Notes: generated by a model not told the origin, from the letters alone. Numbered from the stretch's first letter, positions 8,769 to 19,747 are shown. The stretch is DNA of 32,061 nt from Bacteroidota bacterium (GCA_027593175.1 JAQCJI010000023.1:1-32061); one strand, 5' to 3'. Made by a program: numbers and translations.

Positions 8769-8803
8769 TTTTCAATTATCCACCAGCGGTTTCAATAAAT
8801 TTG
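8769..8803 (+). promoter_or_regulatory. Predicted Bacteroidota-type promoter for the M28 peptidase gene
   Basis: A perfect -7 element TAAATTTG lies at 8796-8803, 37 bp before the ATG at 8841. A weak -33 candidate (TTTT) sits at 8769-8772, 23 bp upstream, at the upper end of usual spacing. Predicted from consensus only. Confidence 0.5.
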
Positions 8804-8840
8804 GAGTTATTCATAGCTTTAGCAATTAAACAATCTCGCT

Positions 8841-10385
8841 ATGAAAATCTGGAACAGCTGGTACTTCGGGCTTATGTTTTTTGTTTCTGTACAGCTACAG
8901 GCTCAAAACCAGGTCATTAATGCGATCATCAAAGAAGCAAGCCAAAATTCAAAATTAGAAGTTCTTGCCCATGAAATCATGGATGGAGTAGGCCCCCGGC
9001 TAGTCGGCTCCCCGCAAATGCAAAAGGCCCATGACTTGGCCGTTGCCACCTACCAGAGCTGGGGAATTCCTGCACGCAACGAGAAGTGGGGAGAATGGAG
9101 AGGCTGGGAAAGAGGCACTACACACATCGACCTTATTGCCCCTTGGACAAAGTCCTTGGCTGGCACTCAATTGGCTTGGAGCCCCTCTTCTCCTCAAGGA
9201 GGTGTAAAAGGGGAAGTGGTGATCCTTCCTGAATTTGCCGATTCGCTTGCATTTCAAAAGTGGCTGCCCTCTGTAAAAGGCAAGTACGTGATGATCTCCG
9301 CTCCTCAGCCTACTGGGCGACCAGACGAAAACTGGGAAGAACATGGAAGACCCGAGTCCATTACAAAAATGAAGGGCGAACGAACCCGCCTCAATGCTTC
9401 CTGGGCTAAACGCCTACAGGCCACGGGTAAAAACCGCACCCAGCTTCCACTCGCACTTGAAAACTCTGGTGCAGCAGGTATCCTCACCTCTCTTTGGTCC
9501 AATGGATTTGGTGCCAACAAGATTTTCTCTACCTCCACCAAAAAAGTGCCTACCGTAGATATTTCCTTAGAAGATTATGGCCTGCTCTATCGCTTGGCAG
9601 AAAGTGGGAAAAAACCACAATTCCATCTAAATGCGCAGTCCGAAGAAACAGGCATGCAGCCGACCTACAATACCGTTGCCGAAATCAAGGGTAGCACAAA
9701 ACCAGATGAATACGTGATGCTGTCCGCCCACTTTGACTCTTGGGATGGAGGTACTGGTGCTACAGACAACGGAACGGGCACCATCCTGATGATGGAAGTG
9801 ATGCGTGTCTTAAAGCAAGTGTATCCCAATCCAAAGCGTACCATCCTAGTTGGGCATTGGGGATCCGAGGAGCAAGGGCTAAACGGCTCTCGGGCCTTTG
9901 TGGAAGATCATCCCGAGATGGCTGGCAAAATCCAAGCCCTATTCAACCAGGACAGTGGCACCGGTCGAATTGCAAATATTTCGGGTCAAGGGTATGTGGA
10001 TAGCTACGCGTATTTGGGTCGTTGGCTCAATAAGGTACCTCGAAATATCACCCAGGATTTGAAAACCGAGTTTCCAGGGAACCCAGGCTCCGGAGGAACA
10101 GACCACTCATCCTTTGTAGCGGTGGGTGTTCCAGCTTTTAACTTGAGTGCCTTGCCTTGGAACTACTTCAACTATACGTGGCATACCAATTTGGACACCT
10201 ACGACAAGATTGTTTTTGATGACGTGCGCCAAAATGTAATCCTCACTGCCATCTTGGTGTATATGGCCTGCGAGGAAGAGGGGCTAGTGTCTCGCGAGCA
10301 GCGTATTCCGATCAACCCTCGAACAGGCGAGCCTACCGAATGGCCTGGCAAACGATCTCCTACCCGCAAGGGAGGCGTGAATTAA
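8841..10385 (+). CDS. Secreted M28 family metallopeptidase (carboxypeptidase Q-like)
   Basis: 514 aa with an N-terminal signal peptide (hydrophobic core FGLMFFVSV, cleavage probably after QLQA near residue 21). A protease-associated-like region occupies roughly 120-270. The M28 domain then follows with a full zinc set: His297 in SAHFDSWDGG, Asp309 in GATDNGTG, the Glu343-Glu344 pair (catalytic base and ligand), Asp371 in FNQDSG and His448 in TWHTNLD. It is therefore predicted to be an active, exported aminopeptidase or dipeptidase resembling plasma glutamate carboxypeptidase (PGCP). It probably works in the periplasm or outside. It has its own promoter and a strong terminator, so it looks monocistronic. 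Confidence 0.93.
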   Translation: MKIWNSWYFGLMFFVSVQLQAQNQVINAIIKEASQNSKLEVLAHEIMDGVGPRLVGSPQMQKAHDLAVATYQSWGIPARNEKWGEWRGWERGTTHIDLIAPWTKSLAGTQLAWSPSSPQGGVKGEVVILPEFADSLAFQKWLPSVKGKYVMISAPQPTGRPDENWEEHGRPESITKMKGERTRLNASWAKRLQATGKNRTQLPLALENSGAAGILTSLWSNGFGANKIFSTSTKKVPTVDISLEDYGLLYRLAESGKKPQFHLNAQSEETGMQPTYNTVAEIKGSTKPDEYVMLSAHFDSWDGGTGATDNGTGTILMMEVMRVLKQVYPNPKRTILVGHWGSEEQGLNGSRAFVEDHPEMAGKIQALFNQDSGTGRIANISGQGYVDSYAYLGRWLNKVPRNITQDLKTEFPGNPGSGGTDHSSFVAVGVPAFNLSALPWNYFNYTWHTNLDTYDKIVFDDVRQNVILTAILVYMACEEEGLVSREQRIPINPRTGEPTEWPGKRSPTRKGGVN

Positions 10386-10405
10386 GATTTATCTCTATGG
10401 TAAAG

Positions 10406-10436
10406 AAAGGCTGCCCTTATCAGGGCAGCCTTTTTT
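10406..10436 (+). terminator. Rho-independent terminator after the M28 peptidase
   Basis: A perfect 12-bp hairpin: AAAGGCTGCCCT at 10406-10417 pairs with AGGGCAGCCTTT at 10422-10433 around a TATC loop and runs into a T tract to 10436. It begins 20 bp after the peptidase stop. It is the clearest terminator in the window. Confidence 0.93.
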
Positions 10437-10489
10437 AGTGTATTCTTTCTTTCCGAGGTTAAATTATATCCTTATAATCCCTCTTCTAA

Positions 10490-10694
10490 TAAATCCCCCC
10501 TGCAATTCTACGGGGCCTGCCTGCGGCAAGCAGGCTCCCTACCCCCTTAAATGGGGAGTCGCATTTCCTGCTATTCAAATCTGAATCTTAGAATTTTATT
10601 TTCCCTTTAATTAAGGTTCTATGATTAAATTTTCTTCAACTGGTTGCTTCAGTGGGGATGCAATTCCCTCTTAAAAAGGGGGTTAGGGGGATTT
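10490..10694. repeat. Degenerate inverted-repeat element in the M28-phosphatase spacer
   Basis: The roughly 425-bp gap between the peptidase terminator and the phosphatase stop holds no credible gene. It holds an imperfect inverted repeat. The right arm, 10654-10694 read on the minus strand, is AAATCCCCCTAACCCCC followed by TTTTTAAGAGGGAATTGCAT. The left arm, 10490-10567, has the matching AAATCCCCC, CTACCCCCTTAAATGGGGAG and TCGCATTTCC blocks. The left arm is interrupted by about 40 bp that contain a small hairpin, GCCTGC...GCAGGC, at 10515-10535. The arms flank an AT-rich core of about 85 bp. It resembles a decayed MITE or REP-type palindromic element. The rest of the gap (10695-10862) shows nothing I can name. 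Confidence 0.6.
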
Positions 10695-10862
10695 CCTTAA
10701 GATGAATAACGATGACCATAAAAAGATTCTCTTTCTCGGGAGAGTCATTAAAAAATGAGAGAGAAACTTACCGGTTATCTTATAATGATGATGATTTCGA
10801 TTACCTCTTCATTATCATCTCCTAGCTTATATTGCCTTCTTATCGATTACTGCTGCTTCACA

Positions 10863-12101
10863 TTATGGTTTTCCAGACACCTTCCACGCTGTAGCACTAT
10901 GGTGCTTCCCAACCACAAGGACCTTGAAAAAGGATCGTTTGCCTAGATTGGGAGGAAGCTCAAACTCCTTTTTATTCGCCCCTACTTTTCCCAGCAGAAA
11001 ATATTCGTCCTGCCCTCCTGTGGAAAAGTGATCGGTAGGGCTCCAGTAAACTTCTAGCTGTTCCTCTGCTGAGCCAGGCGTCCAAGTTAGCGCTTGGTTT
11101 TTACCCCTCCCTTCAAGGCGTAGATTGGTAAAGGATAGGGGACCTATCAAGGGATAACCATCCAATTCTCGTTCCCAGTACTCCGACACCACCAAATTGA
11201 AAACCCGGAAAAAGGAAGGAAGCAAGTCCACCAAGGCCGCTTTCCCTGAGAAAAAATGCGCGTTTAAGCCGCTGGCACTGGTAGCGATCCAGACTTCCCG
11301 TTCCGACTCACTCTGCCCACCATGGTCTTTAGCCTCCGGCTCCTCGCGCCCATGATCGGTGGTGACCCAGAGTTGCCATTCTTCACCATAGTCTTGTTGG
11401 CGCTGGAGGAGCGCTTGCCAGATTAGACCTACCTGGTTATCAGCCTTCTGAATGGCAGCATCCAGCTCCTCACTTCTACCAAATTTGTGGCCCATATCGT
11501 CGGTATATTGCAGGTATACCCAAGTCAGGTCTGGGCCTTCGGAGGCAAGGTACATTGCCGCTGATTGAGCTACCAATTCGTCGATACGATGGATGTAATC
11601 GTATTGCATATCGTGTGGAAACTGAACCGTATCCAGTTCCAAGCCATCCACCGCCTTGTCGATTTGTAGAAAATTTGTTTGGAGTAAGTTTTCTCCGAGC
11701 AGCTTGGTTCGGTTGTCTTGCCAAGTCGAAAATATAGCTGTTTTGGCATCTCCACGGGCTTCTTTTAGGTAGCGGAAGATCGACCAATAGTGGTAGTTGG
11801 GTGATTCGATCCCATTTCCCAAAACTTGGTGTTTATTCGCCCAAGTACCTGTCAAAATAGAGTTGTAGCCTACAGCCGAAATGGTAGGAGATTCGGAATA
11901 TCCCCCCCTTTGACCTCCGGTGTAGGCCCGAGCATAGCCTCCTTTTTGAATTATTTGGTCGAGATTAGGGGTGTCCACTCGCTCCAAATCCTGAGCAGGA
12001 ATGCCATCTAGGATAATAAAAACGAGCTTTTTTTGTTGCGCCACTGCCGCAGTGCTGCACACTATTAGGATAGAGACTAGGGCTAGGGTCAGCTGTCGCA
12101 T
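10863..12101 (-). CDS. Secreted alkaline phosphatase/phosphodiesterase superfamily enzyme
   Basis: 412 aa with a signal peptide ending near AVAQ (residue 21). The catalytic domain (about 24-310) has Asp32 in ILDGIP, the nucleophile position Ser75 in SPTISAVGYNSILTG, Asp201 and His205 in TDDMGH, Asp249-His250 in TDHGR, and His260 in DHGG. All two-metal ligands expected of the type I phosphodiesterase/nucleotide pyrophosphatase group are thus present. The C-terminal about 90 residues (LRLEGRGKNQALTWTP onward) look like a fibronectin-III-like beta domain. It is likely periplasmic or surface-exposed and hydrolyses phosphomonoesters or diesters. It diverges from the S9 peptidase gene with only 57 bp between the two ATGs. 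It is a distant relative of EboF, not a duplicate. Confidence 0.88.
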   Translation of the reverse strand: MRQLTLALVSILIVCSTAAVAQQKKLVFIILDGIPAQDLERVDTPNLDQIIQKGGYARAYTGGQRGGYSESPTISAVGYNSILTGTWANKHQVLGNGIESPNYHYWSIFRYLKEARGDAKTAIFSTWQDNRTKLLGENLLQTNFLQIDKAVDGLELDTVQFPHDMQYDYIHRIDELVAQSAAMYLASEGPDLTWVYLQYTDDMGHKFGRSEELDAAIQKADNQVGLIWQALLQRQQDYGEEWQLWVTTDHGREEPEAKDHGGQSESEREVWIATSASGLNAHFFSGKAALVDLLPSFFRVFNLVVSEYWERELDGYPLIGPLSFTNLRLEGRGKNQALTWTPGSAEEQLEVYWSPTDHFSTGGQDEYFLLGKVGANKKEFELPPNLGKRSFFKVLVVGKHHSATAWKVSGKP

Positions 12102-12158
12102 CTTGGTTTTTTTTTGGAAATAAAAGAGAATTTGTACCTTTTACCAAACCCTACTCCC

Positions 12159-14240
12159 ATGAAAAATTTCGTCCTCCTCTTTTCTGTACTTTTCTGTTCT
12201 TTCCAGGGCATGGCCCAGCGCCTAGGCGAGTACCTATCGGCACCTTTCCCTACTTACATGACTGCCTCAGCGGACGGCAAGGCCTTGGCTTGGGTATTCA
12301 ACGACAAGGGGGAGCGAAATGTATTTTATGCCAAAGCCCCCAATTATGAGGCTCAGCAACTGACACAATACATCGGAGATCAAGGAGTAGATCTGGGTCC
12401 TCTGGTTTTTTCTCCCGATGGGAGTTCCCTGCTCCTGGTCCGAGGAAATCCCAAGAACTCTTCCGGCTACGCGGCCAACCCAGCGCAACTTCAGGAAAGT
12501 ACCCAAAAGAAGATCCATATTATCCAGCTGCAAATAGGCAAAAGTCGGGAGTTTTCCTTGGGAGCCTCCCCCGTGTTCAGCCCAGATGGCAAGCAGGTAG
12601 CCTTTTTGCAGGGAGGGGAAGTATATCTCAAAGCACTTGCAGACAGCAGCGGCCAAACAGGCACACCCCTGTTTAGTCCCCGAGGCGCTGCCTCCAGCCT
12701 ATCTTTTTCTCCGGATGGCAACTACTTGGCCTTCGTTTCAGAGCGCACCGACCACTCCTTTGTAGGACTTTGGAATTTCGAAAAAAGGAGCCTCCTCTTT
12801 CCAGAAGGAAGTTTCGATCACGACAGCTCCCCCACTTGGAGTCCAGATGGCAGGCAGCTCGCCTACTTGCGCGTACCCAACATCTTGAATCACCTCCCCT
12901 TCACCTCATTGACCGAAGCCAACCCGTGGAGTATCCGCGTCTTACAAATCACTACCCTAGAAGCACAGGAAGTTTGGAAAGCTGATCCCGGCAGAGGCTC
13001 TGTGATGGTGTACGACCTGCCCGCCACCTCCGAGCGCCTCTGGTGGACACCCGACGGACAACTTGTCTTTCCTTGGGAGAAAAATAACTGGATGCAACTC
13101 TATGCCGTCAACCCAAAAACAAAGCAGGTGAAACATCTCAGTACGGGGGAAGGACAAGTAGAATGGGTGCAAACCTCCTACACCAAAAAGGAGCTGCTCC
13201 TCACCCACAACATTGGGAATATAGACCGACGCCAGGTATCCCTACTTGACTTATCCACATTTGAGATGCACCTAATTTCTGACCCCGAGCGCATCTCTTG
13301 GGCGCCCGTAGCGGTAGAGAAGGGATGGGCTTGTTTCGAGTCCAACTGGAATCAGCCGGGCTGGCCTACACTTCACCTATCGGGTAAAAGCAAACTACTT
13401 GCAGAAGCGCGCTTCCCCAAAGAATTTCCCAAGACCTTCAGCAAACCAGAAACAATCACCCTTACCGCAAAAGATGGTTTCAAAACTTCCGCTCAGTTGT
13501 TTTTACCGCCAAACTATGACCCGAAGAAAAAGTATCCCGCTGTCATTTTTATGCATGGAGGTAGCCGCAGACAGATGCTTTTAGGCTACAACTATGGCTT
13601 ATACTATTCCCACACCTACGGCGCCCAACAGTATTTTGCATCCCAGGGCTACATCGCCTTGACCATCAATTACCGCAGTGGCATCGGCTATGGGATGGAC
13701 TTTAGGGAAGAGAAAAACTTCGGAGCAGGAGGTGCTAGCGAGGTGCAAGATGTCTTGGCAGCAGCAGATTTTTTGGCTTCACGAACAGATGTGGACGCGA
13801 GCAGGATTGCTCCCTGGGGCGGTAGCTATGGGGGGTACCTAACCGCCCATGCGCTGACTCAGGCCCCTGAAAAATTCCATGTTGGCGTCGACATCCATGG
13901 CGTGCACAATTGGAACAAATGGGTGGTATCCCACCCAATCTTTGCTGCTTGGTATGCTCCTGAGAAATTTCCAGAAATGGCCGATTTAGCCTTCCGATCC
14001 TCGCCTATGGCTCATGTGCAAAACTGGAAGGATCCGGTATTGCTTATACACGGCGATGACGATCGCAACGTACTCTTTTCCGAAAGTGTGGAGCTGGCGG
14101 AAGTGTTGAGAGAGCAGGGGGTAGAAGTGGAGCAACTGGTCTTCCCGGATGAGGTGCATTCTTTTTTACTTCACCAAAACTGGGTCAAGGCTTTCGAGGC
14201 AACCTACCGATTTATAACCAAACATTCTCTGGAAAAATAA
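12159..14240 (+). CDS. Secreted S9 family prolyl oligopeptidase-like peptidase
   Basis: 693 aa from the ATG at 12159, which opens a good signal peptide (MKNFVLLFSVLFCSFQGMAQ); the upstream in-frame ATG at 12114 would bury it. Residues about 25-420 form a beta-propeller with PD40-type repeats: SPDGSS, SPDGKQVAF, SPDGNYLAF and SPDGRQLAY. The C-terminal alpha/beta-hydrolase has the oxyanion region HGGSR and the triad Ser556 (GGSYGG), Asp635 (HGDDDRNV) and His667 (DEVHSF). It belongs to the dipeptidyl/acylaminoacyl peptidase group. Predicted to be a periplasmic oligopeptidase in protein scavenging. The substrate preference, for example after proline or alanine, cannot be read here. Confidence 0.93.
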   Translation: MKNFVLLFSVLFCSFQGMAQRLGEYLSAPFPTYMTASADGKALAWVFNDKGERNVFYAKAPNYEAQQLTQYIGDQGVDLGPLVFSPDGSSLLLVRGNPKNSSGYAANPAQLQESTQKKIHIIQLQIGKSREFSLGASPVFSPDGKQVAFLQGGEVYLKALADSSGQTGTPLFSPRGAASSLSFSPDGNYLAFVSERTDHSFVGLWNFEKRSLLFPEGSFDHDSSPTWSPDGRQLAYLRVPNILNHLPFTSLTEANPWSIRVLQITTLEAQEVWKADPGRGSVMVYDLPATSERLWWTPDGQLVFPWEKNNWMQLYAVNPKTKQVKHLSTGEGQVEWVQTSYTKKELLLTHNIGNIDRRQVSLLDLSTFEMHLISDPERISWAPVAVEKGWACFESNWNQPGWPTLHLSGKSKLLAEARFPKEFPKTFSKPETITLTAKDGFKTSAQLFLPPNYDPKKKYPAVIFMHGGSRRQMLLGYNYGLYYSHTYGAQQYFASQGYIALTINYRSGIGYGMDFREEKNFGAGGASEVQDVLAAADFLASRTDVDASRIAPWGGSYGGYLTAHALTQAPEKFHVGVDIHGVHNWNKWVVSHPIFAAWYAPEKFPEMADLAFRSSPMAHVQNWKDPVLLIHGDDDRNVLFSESVELAEVLREQGVEVEQLVFPDEVHSFLLHQNWVKAFEATYRFITKHSLEK

Positions 14241-14395
14241 AGAGTTATTCACAAAAAATTGGCTAAAATCTCTTTAGTGACCCTACGATTCAAAAACAAA
14301 TAGTATTTAGTAAAAAAAAAGCACCCAAATAATTTGAGGTTAAAATGAATGGGAAATACGGTTTTGTAGGGCTCCTCTTTTGTCGGTTTATGGTT

Positions 14396-14920
14396 TTATT
14401 CCAAAGTCTCTACAGCCTGAATAGCAGCCCTCAGCCTATCCTTACTTTCTCCAGCCACCAGTGCCCAAGGAAACCCGCTTATTTCGGTTATTTGCTGGTA
14501 CATTTCAAAAAACTGTTGCCGCATTTCGAGTTCGGGGTGCTCTCGGAGTGGATCTGTTTGCCAGGGAAGGTCGGGAGCACAAAGTAGAATTAGGTCGTAG
14601 GTTCGTCGGGCCATTTCCTCCAGAACCCAGGGATCTACTTTACCATAGCGGTGCTGGGACCAGACCTGAATCACGCGAAGGTCGGTATCACAAAAAAGAA
14701 AATGTTTGGCAGTCGAAGCCAACTCGTCTTCTAGGCTCATTTGGTAGCTCCCAATTTGGACCAAATCGGCATAGACGTAATGGCGGTTTAATCCTTCCAG
14801 GTAGGCTCTAGCTACTTCCGGCACCCAAGGCTCTCCATAGTGCTGTGCCAGCTTCTCGGCCAAGGTGCTCTTTCCCGTGGACTCAGGGCCTAAAATTAGA
14901 ATACGCTTAGGCCTTTTCAT
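14396..14920 (-). CDS. NadR-type P-loop kinase (probable nicotinamide riboside kinase)
   Basis: 174 aa, AAA_28/NadR C-terminal family. The Walker A GPESTGKST is at residues 11-19. FCDTDLRVIQVWSQHRYG around 75-92 is the family Asp-rich motif, and YDLILLCAPDLPWQTDPLREHP is the LID-like region. The adenylyltransferase domain of full-length NadR is absent, so only kinase activity is predicted: phosphorylation of nicotinamide riboside to NMN. The ATG overlaps the end of pnuC by 14 nt, meaning transporter and kinase are co-translated and would trap imported riboside. A related thiamine-type pair is an alternative, but I see no TPP riboswitch upstream. Confidence 0.85.
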   Translation of the reverse strand: MKRPKRILILGPESTGKSTLAEKLAQHYGEPWVPEVARAYLEGLNRHYVYADLVQIGSYQMSLEDELASTAKHFLFCDTDLRVIQVWSQHRYGKVDPWVLEEMARRTYDLILLCAPDLPWQTDPLREHPELEMRQQFFEMYQQITEISGFPWALVAGESKDRLRAAIQAVETLE

Positions 14921-15524
14921 CGATTTTCACAGCTTGGATCCATGCCACTAGACCTGCAGTGGCAAGGCCTGTAAAAAGAAGGTACTGAAAAGAAGTAAGG
15001 TAAAGCTCCTTGTGAAAATAGAGGGGAATCGACACCAGGTCCGTCAAAATCCAAAATATCCAGTTTTCTACTTTTTTCTTCGCCATCAGCCACATGGCTA
15101 CAAAGGCCGAGGAAGTAGTAAAGGAGTCCCAATAGGGAACCGTACTGTCCGTAAACTGGATTAAAACAGTCACCAAAACTGGATAGGAAAAGGTAAAAAT
15201 ACCCAAGGAGACTAACCATCCTCTCCCATCGAGCCGAGTGACGGCTAAGGGCTGATTATCTTTTTTAGGCTTTTTCCACAGGTACCAGCCATAAATAGAC
15301 ATCCCAAAATAATAGGCATTGATTCCCATATCAGCATAGAGGCCGGATTCAAAGCAAATCCACACATAAATTAGGACTGAAACAATGCCACTTGGGTACA
15401 CCCAAATGTGCTGCTTCATGGAAAAATACACCGACAAGATCCCCATAAATACAGCGAAAGCCTCCAGCCAACTGAGTTGCTGCATGCCGTCTGCCAGGCC
15501 TTGGAAGAGTGCTTCGGAATTCAT
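14907..15524 (-). CDS. pnuC: PnuC family nicotinamide riboside transporter
   Basis: 205 aa from the ATG at 15524; a 16-codon upstream extension exists but gives no family sequence. About seven hydrophobic helices are visible. The PnuC signature lies in INAYYFGMSIYGWYLWKK, with Trp80 and Trp83 in the conserved W-x-x-W. PnuC proteins are facilitators that import nicotinamide riboside and depend on a cytosolic kinase to trap it. That kinase is encoded by the next gene, overlapping by 14 nt. PnuT thiamine carriers look alike, so the substrate is assigned from the partner gene. The upstream region carries an inverted repeat shared with uvrA. Confidence 0.88.
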   Translation of the reverse strand: MNSEALFQGLADGMQQLSWLEAFAVFMGILSVYFSMKQHIWVYPSGIVSVLIYVWICFESGLYADMGINAYYFGMSIYGWYLWKKPKKDNQPLAVTRLDGRGWLVSLGIFTFSYPVLVTVLIQFTDSTVPYWDSFTTSSAFVAMWLMAKKKVENWIFWILTDLVSIPLYFHKELYLTSFQYLLFTGLATAGLVAWIQAVKIDEKA

Positions 15525-15618
15525 GTTACGAAGAAAGGAATAAATTTGACAGCCAAAAATCTTGACCAGCAAGAAATTTTAGTTCTTCTAAGTCAAATTT
15601 ATCTATAAGAGGTAACAT
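15523..15618. promoter_or_regulatory. Inverted-repeat region between pnuC and uvrA with a -7 box in each arm
   Basis: On the plus strand, ATGTTAC (15523-15529), 11 bp and TAAATTTGAC (15541-15550) face their reverse complements GTCAAATTTA (15592-15601), 10 bp and GTAACAT (15612-15618). Each 10-bp arm contains a perfect -7 element TAAATTTG, the left one reading toward uvrA and the right one toward pnuC. The two predicted transcripts would overlap by about 30 nt. Seventeen of 17 arm bases match. It could be a divergent promoter pair or an operator for a dimeric regulator; the 5' part of the left arm overlaps the pnuC start codon. Confidence 0.6.
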
Positions 15619-15657
15619 TTCCTTCACTTGACAGGTTTGATTGCTAACTTGCACCCA

Positions 15658-18459
<2,802 letters not shown>

Positions 18460-18490
18460 AAAAGTTTTAACTCCGATTTCTAAGGAGCAC

Positions 18491-18520
18491 TTGGGAAGCC
18501 CCTTGGCTTGACTATATTCG
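18491..18520 (+). promoter_or_regulatory. Predicted promoter for tRNA-Val
   Basis: A TTGG -33 candidate at 18491-18494 and TATATTCG, one mismatch from TAnnTTTG, at 18513-18520 are 18 bp apart. The tRNA begins 12 bp further on. Predicted from consensus only. Confidence 0.5.
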
Positions 18521-18531
18521 CAAGCAGAACT

Positions 18532-18606
18532 GGAATCTTAGCTCAGCTGGTTTAGAGCGCTGCTTTGACAGAGCAGAGGTCATGGGTTCGAATCCCTTAG
18601 GTTCCA
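18532..18606 (+). tRNA. tRNA-Val (anticodon GAC)
   Basis: A full cloverleaf can be drawn. The acceptor stem GGAATCT pairs with AGGTTCC (one T-G pair), and the D-arm contains AGCTCAGCTGGTTTAGAGC. The anticodon stem CTGCT/AGCAG encloses the loop TTGACAG with anticodon GAC. The T-arm has GGTTCGAATCC. The discriminator is A at 18606. CCA is not encoded. GAC reads the valine codons GUC and GUU. Confidence 0.96.
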
Positions 18607-18772
18607 CAACATGAAATAGGAAGTACGAAATACGGCATCTAAATTATTTTCGAATATCGAATGTTGGATGGCGAAGTAGGAAGAGGGGGATTATACAAAG
18701 GAGCAGAGTTCTGATTCTTCACCTCTTGGTACATGGTAATTGGTACAATTTCTTGATACGGACTAATCGATA
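18607..18772. repeat. Spacer after tRNA-Val with degenerate word repeats
   Basis: No gene is seen. The stretch has short repeated words: CGAATATCGAATGTTGG near 18652-18668, and GGTACATGGTAATTGGTAC near 18726-18744. The CGAATATCGAATG block resembles, on the opposite strand, the ATTCGAATGTT and GTTCGGTGTTCGAC words near the right end of the window (31960-32025). These are low-complexity, probably decayed spacer repeats. Confidence 0.4.
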
Positions 18773-19747
18773 CTAAATAACAACCACTCCTTTTCCCAGC
18801 ATTTTACGGTCTAGCAGATCCTGCAAAGCCTGGGGAGCCTCGGCTAACATATACTTTTTACCCACATGCTGGGCGATCTCCCCTGCTTGAATCCAGGAAA
18901 GAAGCTGATGGGTATTCTGAAGGCTTGCCGTAGGCTCCAGTTTGGCAAAATGCCCCCAAAACACACCCAAAACCGCACATCCTTTTAATAAAGGGAGGTT
19001 CATTGGGAGCTTAGGAATTTCTCCATTGGTAAAGCCAACCACCAAATAGCGCCCCTTCCAAGCCATGTTTCGAAGAGCCGATTCCGTAAATTTTCCCCCC
19101 ACCGGGTCGTAGACCACATCAATACCTTTGCCTTGGGTAAGATCTTTCAGACGGGCTTTTAGGTCTTCCGTTTCGTAATTGATACAGAGGGCGGCCCCCT
19201 TTTGACGACATAGAGCAAGCTTCTCCTCGGTGGAGGCTGCTGCAATCACCCTAGCCCCCATTTTTTTGCCAAGCTCCACGGCAGCCAAGCCTACCCCTCC
19301 GGCAGCACCAAGGACCAGTAGAGTCTCCCCCACTTGAAGCATGGCCCTATCTTTCAAGGCATGGTAAGACGTCCCATAAGCGTACAGCGTAGTGGCCGCA
19401 ACCTCAGCAGAAAGGCCCAGAGGAAGGGGAAATACACGATCCACATCCACCGCCACTTTCTCTGCAAAACCTCCCCAACCACAAAGCGCAAGGACTCGCT
19501 GCCCCAGCTCCAATCCTTGCACCTCATCTCCTAATTCCACAATAGTTCCGGCCACCTCCCCTCCAGGAGAAAAGGGGAGCTCAGGGGTAAACTGGTACTT
19601 ATTTTGGATAATTAAGACATCTGGAAAATTTACACCACAGGCCTCCACAGCAATCAGCACCTGCTTGGAACTAGGAATAGGAGTGGAAATATCCAGCACC
19701 TGCAAGGTGTCAGGAAGTCCAAATTGGGAACAAACGACTGCATTCAT
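18773..19747 (-). CDS. Zinc-independent NADPH:quinone oxidoreductase (MDR superfamily)
   Basis: 324 aa. The N-terminal GroES-like domain has the quinone oxidoreductase pattern VEACGVNFPDVLIIQNKY and FSPGGEVAGTIVELG. The Rossmann domain has the dinucleotide-binding motif GAAGGVGLAAVELGKKMG around residues 147-164, and DVVYDPVGG follows. Zinc-binding cysteines of alcohol dehydrogenases are absent, so this is the QOR/enoyl-reductase branch. It is cytosolic and probably reduces quinones or enoyl/alkenal substrates with NADPH. It stands alone on the minus strand, divergent from the M20 dipeptidase gene by about 110 bp. The substrate is uncertain. Confidence 0.9.
   Translation of the reverse strand: MNAVVCSQFGLPDTLQVLDISTPIPSSKQVLIAVEACGVNFPDVLIIQNKYQFTPELPFSPGGEVAGTIVELGDEVQGLELGQRVLALCGWGGFAEKVAVDVDRVFPLPLGLSAEVAATTLYAYGTSYHALKDRAMLQVGETLLVLGAAGGVGLAAVELGKKMGARVIAAASTEEKLALCRQKGAALCINYETEDLKARLKDLTQGKGIDVVYDPVGGKFTESALRNMAWKGRYLVVGFTNGEIPKLPMNLPLLKGCAVLGVFWGHFAKLEPTASLQNTHQLLSWIQAGEIAQHVGKKYMLAEAPQALQDLLDRKMLGKGVVVI

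Noticed and set aside
10755-10946. 63-codon plus-strand open frame in the spacer after the M28 peptidase
   Set aside because: It runs into the phosphatase gene on the other strand, has no family resemblance, and is rich in Leu/Ser/Ile as expected from AT-rich noncoding sequence.
14241-14281. Possible terminator after the S9 peptidase
   Set aside because: The AAAGAG/CTCTTT pairing is only 6 bp with a loop of about 25 nt and no T tract.
15628-15657. TTG start extending UvrA by ten residues
   Set aside because: UvrA family sequence fits the ATG at 15658, and the extension has no conserved sequence.
18460-18490. Possible terminator after uvrA (CTCC...GGAG)
   Set aside because: A stem of only 4 bp, with no T run after it.
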